A DNA stretch of 64,000 nt from Paraspadella gotoi. Its lineage: Eukaryota; Chaetognatha. Position numbers and translations under genes: made by a program. Positions 1 through 11,389 of this stretch are shown here, in pieces. The stretch lies in contig CM119265.1 of the NCBI GenBank assembly GCA_051294375.1, positions 5,438,556 through 5,502,555 on the forward strand, written 5' to 3'. Under the pieces are notes generated by a model, which saw only the letters and a list, made by a program, of their open reading frames with translations, ran no database searches and had not been told where the DNA came from. Position 1 is the first letter of the stretch; the number at the start of each line of letters is the position of its first letter.

Positions 1-697
1 CCTCACAAGATCCTTTTCTTCCTCCATTTGCGGATTCCGTCCCATCAAAATTGCTCGATCGTTGCGGCAGACTTCCGCTTCGGAGATGTCGATCTCTTGC
101 AACAGGTCTTGCTTGCTTTCGATGTCTTAAAAGAAGACGGGGGGAAAAAAATTCACCCCCAATTAGTTTGTGAAACTCCGCTTTGTAACGATATTGGTTC
201 TGATACTGTGTATGAAATTGGTACAACCAATGTAAAAATTATCCATTCATTCCATTCATTTAATAAATAAACTATCTTGCCCCTGACTTTGGACAGGCTT
301 TGGTGGTTTAAGGCCTCCATCACTCTTACAAGATAATGACAAAGCAGGTCCATGCATATTATTCATATTAATCGATCGATAAAAGCAATGAACTCGAACC
401 TTCTTCCCAAGCCTTGGCAAGTTTGACGACGGGATTGGCATTGTACTTGAGTCTCTTCTCAAAGAGCAAGGAGAGATTGTCGATGCACTTGGCCTCAACG
501 ATGCTGGCCGATTTGACGTTGTAGCGTCGCTGGCCCTCGAATAGGTCCACTCGACGCTGGAGGCGCTGCTCGCTCATCGAGCGGAATCTCTGAAAATTGT
601 CCATCTTTTTCCGGATGCTCTTCTTCGCCATCTTTCGGCGACGTTCCAACTTTTGCTCCATCTCTTGGGTCGTAGTTTGTTTGTTTGTTTTTTTCAA
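1..697 (-). CDS. Unrecognised basic coiled-coil-like protein, 5' part
   Basis: Two exons are visible: 400-697 and the piece from 125 leftward off the window. The first is a very basic, charged, Ala-poor helix-like stretch (many RRR/KK/QR runs). The donor at 399-398 and the acceptor at 127-126 are in matching phase 1, and the second exon continues with an acidic, Gln/Glu-rich sequence that stays open to the window edge. The start could be the Met at 697 or the one at 661; I favour 661 because the upstream residues are only Lys/Asn/Thr/Gln coded by simple sequence. There is no signal peptide or membrane segment. No family is recognised; a cytoskeletal or ciliary coiled-coil protein is only a guess. 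The intron holds a dispersed repeat also seen near 50-52 kb. Confidence 0.5.
185..345. repeat. Dispersed repeat family D, copy 1
   Basis: The core motif CTATCTTGCCCCTGACTTT, followed by a GGCTTTGGTGGTTTAAGGCC block and ACAAGATAATGA, recurs at 50482-50565, 51820-51875 and 52067-52140. The leading part (AACCAAT-TAAAAATTATCCATTCATT) also recurs before those copies. It lies in an intron. No coding capacity is seen; probably a short non-autonomous element. Confidence 0.7.
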
Positions 698-1538
698 TTT
701 TTATACAATCAAATTATTATTATTTGTTATACTTCTTTGTATAATGTACAATTGTTCGCAACGTTGGTGGTCACTGACACTATTTATCTTTCATCGGAAA
801 GTTTTTGTAGAGTTTTCAAAAAAGTCGTACAAACTTAGTTCGTATAACACGGCATTTATAAAGTAAGAAGCAGAAAACTCTTCGCCGAGTTCCGGGTTCG
901 AAGAGATATAAATATTTTCGATTCCAGTCGAATCATCTCTNNNNNNNNNNTCTCGAAGATTCCGAACCGCTCATAAACTTGATGTATGACTTTTTCCGAT
1001 CGCGAAAATTTTTAATCATTTCCGAGCCCACCTCTTTTCCGCCCATCGTCGCCTTCGTCTTCGTTTGCGTGGCGTGTCAAAAAAGTCTAACCCGCGCGCC
1101 CCATGACCTTCGGATCCCGATGGGTACAAAACTGTTTTCATAACTTAATCGTGCGTTAAATCTGTCAAGAATAATGACTGAAATGACCTGCATTTTTAAG
1201 TCGACTCGTGGTCTAAATCTCCACGGTGACCCGACCATAAATGTAGTTTTTTTTTACAGAACAATTCGGACTATTGGTTGGTTTAAAGCAGTCTATGAAA
1301 ATTTGATTGGAGATCGGCTGTTTATATTTAGTAATAAAATTTACTAATGAAAAAAGTAGGAGATCAAACCTTAATTCATCAGAGAAAAAATAAAAATAAT
1401 AATCACACAAGGTTCGCATACGAGAAACGAAAGTCGAAAATACCAGTTTAAAAATCCATCAATGGATAAAAAAAATATAAATATTGGCGAAAGATAATAA
1501 TAATTAGACCCGCAAGTTTTATACTTTCGCCGTTCATT
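698..1538. other. Intergenic spacer with 10-N gap
   Basis: Space between the 5' end of the gene at 1-697 and the 3' end of the next minus-strand gene. It holds ten Ns at 941-950 and otherwise AT-rich sequence without a supported gene. The promoter of the first gene should lie here but no motif is distinctive. Confidence 0.5.
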
Positions 1539-2329
1539 TCAAAGTTTGATAAAAGGCGACGAATATTTCGTCCGGTACGATTTGGGATACAAATCCGCGC
1601 CGGGAATCGTGTAGACCGGCGTCATGACTCTCTTTCCCTTGCCTCCTTTGTCATCGGCGTCAGCGTTCGTTTCCAATCGATCCAACGGGGGCGCCGTCGT
1701 GTTTTTTTCCTCCTCGACGTCCGAAGCATCACTGCCGCGTCGCTCAGGTCTCTTTTTCCTGTGAAAAAACCGCGTAAGTGAATGAATTCATTCGTTATAT
1801 GTCTGTTTCGCTACTTCGTGTTGAAATATTAAAACAATAAAGGATAAAAGGATTAAAACCTTTAAATATTAAATACTCAGTTAATTATTTGAAAATTAAT
1901 ATCGATATTAAAACACAAACGTTACGTACTAAAACGAATGAAAAATTCTTAATTTGTTCACACTCTTTTAAACTAATAATATATCCAATTTTATTCGAAT
2001 ACAACAAGGTTGATTCAGTTCAATCATCATCAACAAACAAATATAGACTAAGTCTGTGCAAACGAAAAACATAATAAAATAGAGAGGAAAAAAAAACACT
2101 AATGAACACTAATGAAAATTATTGTAATAAAACTACGCAATTTTCGCATAGAGTTTCGTACATATAATACATAATATATAATATTATGTAATATATATCA
2201 CTCAAAAACAAATGAAATACATAGCTTTGCGCAAAGTTTCCCGACGATGGCAAATGAGAGAGACTAAGGAAACCAACATATGGCAAAAAACACTCTTGCT
2301 ATCCAATTCCAATTTCGTTGGCTCGCATT
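1539..2329 (-). other. Terminal exons of the EGF-kringle gene
   Basis: Exon 2221-2329 begins after a CTTCGCAG acceptor with CEPTKLELD, contains a short hydrophobic, Cys-bearing stretch ([16 protein letters not shown]), and ends in phase 2. This matches exon 1539-1758, which is hydrophilic ([12 protein letters not shown], then [17 protein letters not shown]) and ends at a TGA at 1539-1541. The hydrophobic stretch is too short to call a membrane helix confidently. Their membership in this gene is inferred from position and phase. Confidence 0.45.
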
Positions 2330-5300
2330 CTGCGAAGCGAATAGAAAGGGTTTACTTATAAAATATTTAAAAAAAAGCTAAAGAAGATATCTCACTTGCT
2401 ATTTTGTCATGACAATGGCACCACCTGATAACATCTGCGTCCACAACAAATTTATATTCGCGCTTTATTCAAGATCATTCCTAGAGTCGTTAAGAACATT
2501 ATATTGGTTGTACCAAATTCTCACCAGTGTGGCGGTATATTCACACCGCCTCACGTCCACCATCTTCAGCCAAATCCATTGGTCAGAAGGGAAACACACC
2601 ATCCCAAGTGATGAGTGTTCCATCCACAGTCCTAACGACTTCCCTCTGCATTGGCAAAGCGAGACCGTCCTAGGGTAACCGCGCCAGTGACTGGAGGCGT
2701 CACTGAGGGTCGGAAGCCCCAAAGCCAACAGTGAGATGCCCCATCCCAATGGGCATCACAGGCAACCCGGCTGTTGCCATAAGTGGTGAGCCCTACTATC
2801 GAACACGCAACCTTCTCAGGGTAGCTACGACAAACGCCTATGCCCTGCCGAACTTTGGTACGCTATGACAAACGCCTATGCCCCTGGGGTATGCTACGAC
2901 AAAACGCCTATGCCCCCACAACTCGCGCTCTCTCTCTCTATCTCCCACTATGGTAACAGTCTTGTCAAGACACCTCTCAGGCTTTGAGAAACCTGAGTGA
3001 TGTCTTGGCCGGGGATCCTGTGCGGTATATTCAACACTGCCTCACGTCCACCATCTTTCAGCCAAACCCATTGCTCAGAGGGGAACACACCATCCAAGTG
3101 TAGTGTTCCATCCACAGTCCTAACGACTTCCCTCTGCGTTGGCAAAGCGAGACCGTCCTAGGGTAACCGCGCCAGTGACTGGAGGCGTCACTGAGGGTCG
3201 GAAGCCCCCAAAGCCAACAGTTGAGATGCCCCATCCAATGGGCATCACAGGCAACCCGGCTGTTGCCATACCGGACGGTTTTTTCCCGTAACATAACTTT
3301 CCGCAGATCTTAATGAGGTCGCATTGCTGGCTGACATTCTTTACGCAACCGTTGCAATCGTAACACCCAAATTTGCTGCAGCCGTAAATTGGTACCTTGT
3401 CCCAACTTCCATCGATGTTCTGGTAAAAAGGGTCAAGTTTTAAGCCAGAACGAATGAAAAATAATAATAACAGACAAAATTGGCTTGAAACCATTGTTAA
3501 GTTTTTTCTCAGCAGATATTGTCAATAAGTTTTTATAGGCGAAAATATCTTCCGCGACATGCACGGCGTTTCGACTTCATTCTGAAATAAAAAAAAGCGT
3601 TGTGTTCCTTTGTATGTCGTTGGATTTACGGTTCAAAATATAGAATTTATACATGTATTTAAATACATATACTATATAGTTTTCATTGTACAATGTACCT
3701 AACGCGTAACCAGCCGATTCCATCTGTTGGTGCGCCAACTTTAGCCCCGGTGTATTGTTGTTTTTCTTACAATACACTGACTTTTTTTCTCTTACGATCC
3801 TGTCATTATGTACGTACTTGACCGAGTCTAATCATTAGTCCGTCGTGAAGACGAGCCACCTGTTGTGAATTTGAAATGCGGCAAAATCGTTGACTAACAA
3901 AACGTAAATAAATAAACGTTAGTTTCTAGCGGTGAATGATTGATTTCATCGAAGAGTCGACGACGACCAAGCGCGAAAGACCGACGGTGACGCCGAGTCA
4001 CAGTTAACTTGTTATTAAACGCGGGTCATTTCAAGGTCAAACATCGAAATTCCTGGATGTAATTCCTTTTAAGACTCACTTGACAAAATCTCGATTGTAC
4101 GCAGACGATACGAGACAATTGTTCCATTTCTGCATTGACGATTTGGACGCGACGCTGAAGACACCAACGGGTGACACGATGCATAAGATTAAAAAAAACA
4201 GCCAAACGGATGAATAATTTCTTTTCATATTTTTTGCGTTTTATTTCTAAGCATTTTTTTATGCGTCTTCCAGCCAACGCCCGAGGTTGAAAGAGTGCAT
4301 CGTTACGAGCAAACATTGAAATGACGCATGCGCAAATGTGCAAAGAGACGATAAGCAAAAAAGCGGAAGTAGTTAGCGAGCGCCTTTCAACGTACATTAC
4401 CTACATTTTAGCTTTATAACACACTTCTTTCCTGATGATCTAAAAAATACTTTGAATAAATACAGGAAACACGTTTGAGAAATGCAATTTAATGTAATAC
4501 TAAGTACGTCATCAGTAGTTCCAGTTTCATCTCAACAGACAGCCGTTTTCAAGTCCGAAGTTTGAAATTCAGAAAAGCAATGCGAAAAAAAGTACAGTAC
4601 GACAAGACAAAAAAAATCATTGGTAAGAAAAATAATTAGAGAAAACGTTTTTCAACAACAACAATTTCGATGCAGAAAATTCAAATCTTTTTGACAAGAG
4701 ATACATTCAAAATAGAGAGTTAATTTAGAGGAGCGGCAATTAATCAAAAATTAATCAAAACCTTTTTAGAACATTATACTTAAATAATGTTTGCAAAATC
4801 ATTCTTCTAACAGCGTTGCGCCTCGTTTGAGAAGCGAGACTTACGTCCGAGTTGACGACACAGCTTTCCGACCAAAATCACATTCGATCTGTGGTGTAGA
4901 TCGGGATGAAAGTACTTTATTTTTATTTTAAAATTGTTTTCCGACGTTAGCCTATATTGAGTTTTAAAATTTCAAAGACAAACCTTGGAAGACGTTTTTA
5001 ATGTTTTTTACAACTACTTTATTTGTAAAAACGTACATGTTTCGGCTTACATACAAGCCTTCTTCAGCGTTAACAAATTATTTGTGAATTTTAAATTGAT
5101 TTGTGCAAAAAGAAGAAGAGAGAGAGAGAGAGAAAGAGAGAAAAATAGAAGAGAGAGGGCATAGTTTCCAACACAGAGATGAAGAAAAGAATAGTGGTCA
5201 GATGTGAGGACAGGTTAAGATAAGGAACAGATTGAGTTAGATTGTGAAAAGAAATATAATGGTGAAAGGAGAAGAGAGAGAGAGAGAGAGAGCAGAGAAA

Positions 5301-8300
5301 TATTAGAAACAATACATTATAATAATAAAAAAACATTAAAACGTCTTCAATATGCAATCACAACGAAAAAGAAAAGAAATTCCACGATGTCTAAGACAAA
5401 TCTTATAAAAATTTTAAACAGTAATTCCGACGTTTTTATTTTTAAAAAGTCGATTTACGAAGATAAAAGTTAAATTTATCTTCGACGGGCAGCATACTCG
5501 TGAACCACACTCAAACTCTCAACTCCTCACCTTCTTGGGACAAGCTTCGACTTGGCATTGCTCCAGAGTCGGCAACTTCAACGCAGGCTCCGACGGAGCC
5601 GTCAACGTAGCAGGACCCGCGCGTTAATAACTCGAGATGAAGCGGCAGTAATTCTCCGACTGCGCCAGAGCGACGGCGACGCAGCGCCTTGTGGCCTCGG
5701 AACACGTTAGGGAAGTTACGTTAACATGTCGGACCAGCGTAGACAGGTCTTGCCGTGCGCGAGATGGACAACGTGCCGATATAAGAACGCGGTTCCGCAC
5801 GTTCAGGCATTCTGTGTTTTTCAAGCGAGAAGGTCATTCAATTTTGTGAAATTAATCTTTGTAAAAAAGGGGCTCGAAGTATTTGTGAGAAAGTAAGGAA
5901 CCTTCGATTCGACCATACTTAACCTTTTGGACAGATTGGAATATCGCAGTATTGATACTTCGTGTTGGGAACTGAAAAAAAATGAATAAAACAAAAAAAA
6001 CTTCGCTTACAATTCCGTGACAAGGAGAGCAAAATGATACGATTGTAGACAGACCCCTTCGATGTAACACCGCGGGCCCATCGGATCGTAGTCGGGATTC
6101 CTGCAGTTGTTCCTGGCTTTTTTTAGGACAGGATACTTTTCTTTATTCATTCCATCCCTCGTTTTGACGACCCCAGAGAGGTGACTCTCCGCCATGACAG
6201 GCATGTCNNNNNNNNNNNNNNNNNNNNNNNNNAAAAACGCTAAGAAGATATCTCACTTGCTATTTTGTCATGACAATGGCACCACCTGGATACATCTGCG
6301 TCCACAACAAATTTATATTCGCGCTTATTCAAGATCATTCCTAGAGTCGTTAAGAACATTATATTGGTTGTACCAAATTCTCACCAGACGGTTTTTCCCG
6401 TAACATACCTTTCCCGCAGATCTTAATGAGGTCGCATTGCTGGCTGACATTCTTTACGCAACCGTTGCAATCGTAACACCCAAATTTGCTGCAGCCGTAA
6501 ATTGGTACCTTGTCCCAACTTCCATCGATGTTCTGGTAAAAAGGGTCAAGTTTTAAGCCGAACGAATGAAAATAATAATAACAGACAAAATTGGCTTGAA
6601 CCATTGTTAAGTTTTTTCTCAAGCAGATATTGTCACATAAGTTTTTATAGGCGAAATATCTTCCCGACATGCACGGCGTTTCGACTTCATTCTGAAATAA
6701 AAAAAAGCGTTGTGTTCCTTTGTATGCGTTGGATTTACGGTTCAAAATATAGAATTTATACATGTATTTAAATACATATACTATATAGTTTTCATTGTAC
6801 AATGTACATAACGCGTAACCAGCCGATTCCATCTGTTGGTGCGCCAACTTTAGCCCCGGTGTATTGTTGTTTTTCTTACAATACACTGACTTTTTTTCTC
6901 TTTACGATCCTGTCATTATGTACGTACTTGACCGAGTCTAATCATTAGTCCGTCGTGAAGACGAGCCACCTGTTGTGAATTTGAAATGCGGCAAAATCGT
7001 TGACTAACAAAACGTAAATAAATAAACGTTAGTTTCTAGCGTGAATGATGATTTCATCGAAGAGTCGACGACGACCACGCGAAAGACCGACGGTGACGCC
7101 GAGTCACAGTTAACTTGTTATTAACGCGGGTCATTTCAAGGTCAAACATCGAAATTCCTGGATGTAATTCCTTTTAAGACTCACTTGACAAAATCTCGAT
7201 TGTACGCAGGACGATACGAGACAACTTGTTCCATTTCTGCATTTGACGATTTTGGACGCGACGCTGAAGACACCAACGGGTGACTCGATGCATAAGATTA
7301 AAAAAAACAGCCAAACGGATGAATAATTTCTTTTCATATTTTTTGCGTTTTATTTCTAAGCATTTTTTTATGCGTCTTCCAGCCACGCCCGAGGTTGAAA
7401 GAGTGCATCGTTACGAGCAACATTGAAATGACGCATGCGCAATGTGCAAGAGACGATAAGCAAAAAAGCGGAAGTAGTTAGCGAGCGCCTTTCAACGTAC
7501 ATTACCTACATTTTAGCTTATAACACACTTCTTTTCCTGATGATCTAAAAAATACTTTGAATAAATACAGGAACACGTTTGAGAAATGCAATTTAATGTA
7601 ATACTAAGTACGTCATCGTAGTTCCAGTTTCATCTCCAACAGACAGGCCGTTTCAAGTCCGAAGTTTGAATTCAGAAAAGCATGCGAAAAAAAGTACAGT
7701 ACGACAAGACAAAAAAAATCATTGGTAAGAAAAATAATTAGAGAAAACGTTTTTCACAACCAACAATTTCGATGCAGAAAATTCAAATCTTTTTTGACAA
7801 GAGATACATTCAAAATAGAGAGTTAATTTAGAGGAGCGGCAATTAATCAAAAATTAATCAAAACCTTTTTAGAACATTATACTTAAATAATGTTGCAAAA
7901 TCATTCTTCTAACAGCGTTGCGCCTCGTTTGAGAAGCGAGACTTCGTCCGAGTTGACGACACGCTTTCCGACCAAAATCACATTCGGATCTGTGGTGTAG
8001 ATCGGGATGAAAGTACTTTATTTTTATTTAAAATTGTTTTCCGACGTTAGCCTATATTGAGTTTTAAATTTCAAGACAAACCTTGGAAGACGTTTTTAAT
8101 GTTTTTCTACAACTACTTTATTTGTAAAAACGTACATGTTTCGGCTTACATACAAGCCTTCTTCAGCGTTAACAAATTATTTGTGAATTTTTAAATTGAT
8201 TTGTGCAAAAGAAGAAGAGAGAGAGAGAGAGAAAGAGAGAAAAATAGAGAGAGAGGGCATAGTTTCCAACACAGAGATGAGAAAAGAATAGTGGTCAGAT

Positions 8301-8362
8301 GTGAGGACAGGTTAAGATAAGGACAGATTGAGTTAGATTGTGAAAAGAAATTAAATGGTGAA

Positions 8363-8401
<39 letters not shown>

Positions 8402-10230
8402 AATATTAGAAACAATACATTATAATAATAAAAAAACATTAAAAACGTCTTCCAATATGCAATCACAACGAAAAAGAAAAAGAAATTCACGATGTCTAAG
8501 ACAAATCTTATAAAAATTTTAACGTAATTCCGACGTTTTTATTTTTAAAAGTCGATTTACGAAGATAAAAGTTTAAATTTATCTCTCGACGGCAGCATAC
8601 TCGTGACCACACTCAAACTCTCAAACTCCTCACCTTCTTTGGGACAAGCTTCGACTTGGCATTGCTCCAGAGTCGGCAACTTCAACGCAGGCTCCGACGG
8701 AGCCGTCACGTAGCAGGCCACCGCGTTAATACTCGAGATGAAGCGGCAGTAATTCTCCGACTGCGCCAGAGCGACGCGACGCAGCGCCTTGTGGCCTCGG
8801 AACACGTTAGGGAAGTTACGTAACATGTCGGACCAGCGTAGACAGGTCTTGCCCGTGCGCGAGATGGACAACGTGCCGATATAAGAACGCGGGTTCCGCA
8901 CGTTCAGGCATTCTGTGTTTTTCAAGCGAGAAGGTCATTCAATTTTGTGAAATAATCTTTGTAAAAAGGGCTCGAAGTATTGTGAGAAAGTAAGGAACCT
9001 TCGGATTCGACCATACTTAACCTTTTGGACAGATTGGAATATCGCAGTATTGATACTTCGTGTTGGGAACTGAAAAAAAATGAATAAAAAAAACAAAAAA
9101 CTTCGTTACAATTCCGTGACAAGGAGAGCAAAATGATACGATTGTAGACAGACCCCCTTCGATGTAACACCACGGGCCCATCGGATCGTAGTCGGGATTC
9201 CTGCAGTTGTTCCTGGCTTTTTTTAGGACAGGATACTTCTTTATCAATTCATCCTCGGTTTTGACGACCCCCAGAGAGGTGACGGTCTCCGCCCATGACA
9301 GGCATGTCAGTCCCGATTTGGTCGTGTTCTTGGTACCGCCGTAGGTGTCACCCAAACGGGTTCGCTTGCATTCTAAGTAATTTGAAAATCATTTATTGAT
9401 TTATGAACTTATTGATTTAATTATTATTTATTTATTTATTTATTTCATCACGCATAAAACGGGGTAAATCTTTTTCGCTCGAGTAAACAAAAAGATTTCG
9501 AAATCTTCTTTACCGTTTTTTTAAATTTCAGATTTTTTTTTCAGGATTTCTTTTTCTATATTTTTATTCCTGTAATTTTTTTTAAAAGAATTAATTACTA
9601 ATTACTAAGGCTTTTAAATAATCTATACAAAATATCGAGAATGGTTATTTCTTTAAACCTTTCATTCAAAATTCAAGTCATTGCTATGGTAAGAAAAGAA
9701 AGAATAAGAGGAGGATGAAGCAGATGAGGTAGGGTGAAAATCAGAGAGAAGAGAGAGAGAGAGAGACGAGAGAAAAGAAGAGAGAGGTCGCGTGTGATGC
9801 TGCCACAAGAGTTAGCAATCTTTGCAGGTATAGTTGGCGGCGGTCAAACCAGAGTCATCAGAATATTTCGGAGATTAAAATTTATCGGTAAAAAGACAGA
9901 TAAATCAAAAAAGAAAAGTAAAATCAGTTAAAATCTGTCAAGAATTCTTTCAAGAAGACTGTTCTCATTTCGTGCGGGCCATACCGTGAACATATCCATG
10001 AATTTCAGTAACGAGTTAAAGGTCTTTTTCATCCTCTTGAATTCGCCGTATGCGAACAAAAAAATTGTTTCAGGGAAAATTAAATAAAACGAAGAAAAGA
10101 TAACTTAATTCGCGAATTCCAACCTCGGTAAACGATAAAACTATTCTTTTTCGGTTTTACCCCTCGTTTTATGCCGTGATGTATTTAATTTATTTATTTA
10201 TTTATTTATTTATTTTTTATTTATTTATTT

Positions 10231-10294
<64 letters not shown>

Positions 10295-11316
10295 TATTAT
10301 TTATATTTATTTAATTTATTTTTTTTTTATATATTTATTTTATTTTTTTTTATTTTTATATTTATTTATTTTTTTTTTATTTTTATATTTATTTTAATTT
10401 TTTTTTTTATTTTTAATATATTATTTTATTTTTTTTTTATATTTATTTATTTAATTTATTTACAGATTGATTATTTATATATTTCAAATCTAGTAAGAGA
10501 AGTTTAACACTTATTTAATTTGTCCAAATTTTTTTTTTTCCAAATGAACCTTTGATAGGGGTACAAGCTTTCCCGAACGGAAAAGCGAGATTTGCATTGC
10601 GTGACAGCATTTCGTATCCCTCTTTGCATTGGCACTGAAAAAAAAATAGAAAAGGTTTTTCAAGGTGACGAAAGTTTCTCCAAATGACAACGTAAGTTTT
10701 TCCTCGAACTGAAAAAGAAAAAAACCCAAACAAAAGACAAGGGCGTCACCTCGAATCCGCCATCGTTGTTGACGCAAAGAGAATTCGTCCCCGCGGGACA
10801 AGGAGGATTCTCAGTCGCGCATTCGTCGATGTCTCGGCAAATTCCATCGTCGTCTTGTTCGTAGCCATCGAGACACGCGCACTTGAAAGATCCTGAGTAC
10901 AAGTGAGGAATTTTAAAACCTTATCTCTCTCTCTCTCCCTCCCTCTCTCTCCCCCTCTCTCCCTCTCTCTCAATTTATCGCTCTCACCCAACGTGTTTAC
11001 GCAATTGGCGCGCGCATCGCACGCATCCGGCTGCGCGCACTCGTCCACGTCCTCGCAATCTTCCGACGCTTCTGAGGCGACAAATCCTTCCGCGCAGATG
11101 CAATCGAAATCTCCTGGAAAATTCACGCAAACCTTCTTTCCGCCGCATCCGCCTCGAAAAAAAAAAAAAAAAGTAGACATGTGTGTGGACAACGATTATT
11201 CGCCGAGAATCGACGTCGTCGTTTTGGGTCGTTTTGGGTCATCTGCCATCGCCTCTCTGTTTGTCCTGCGTGAACTGAAATCATTTCACTTCATTCTCTC
11301 TCTCTCTCTCTCCTCT

Positions 11317-11389
<73 letters not shown>

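Larger units (their letters stand above)
2372..6207. repeat. Duplicated segment, left copy (ends at N gap)
   Basis: Almost the whole interval matches 6233-9308 in the same orientation, with scattered single-base indels and one extra 0.75-kb block at about 2528-3274. Its right end stops at the 25-N gap exactly where the right copy continues into unique sequence (9308), and its left beginning equals the first bases after the gap. This is the pattern of two contig ends that overlap but were scaffolded side by side. Confidence 0.88.
6233..9308. repeat. Duplicated segment, right copy (starts at N gap)
   Basis: Counterpart of 2372-6207. It keeps better reading frames in the kringle exons (8634-8912, 9154-9372) and lacks the 0.75-kb insertion of the left copy. 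It connects upstream to the EGF exons of the gene. Confidence 0.88.

Noticed and set aside
7131-7337. Possible small secreted Cys-rich peptide with a signal-like start on the minus strand
   Set aside because: The hydrophobic start is intron sequence; the Cys-rich half lies between good splice sites and is better read as a small exon of the EGF-kringle gene. The two duplicates disagree by four indels, so its frame cannot be fixed.
10176-10397. Hydrophobic open frame rich in Leu, Phe, Ile and Tyr, resembling a membrane protein
   Set aside because: It is a translation of an (ATTT)n microsatellite in an intron.
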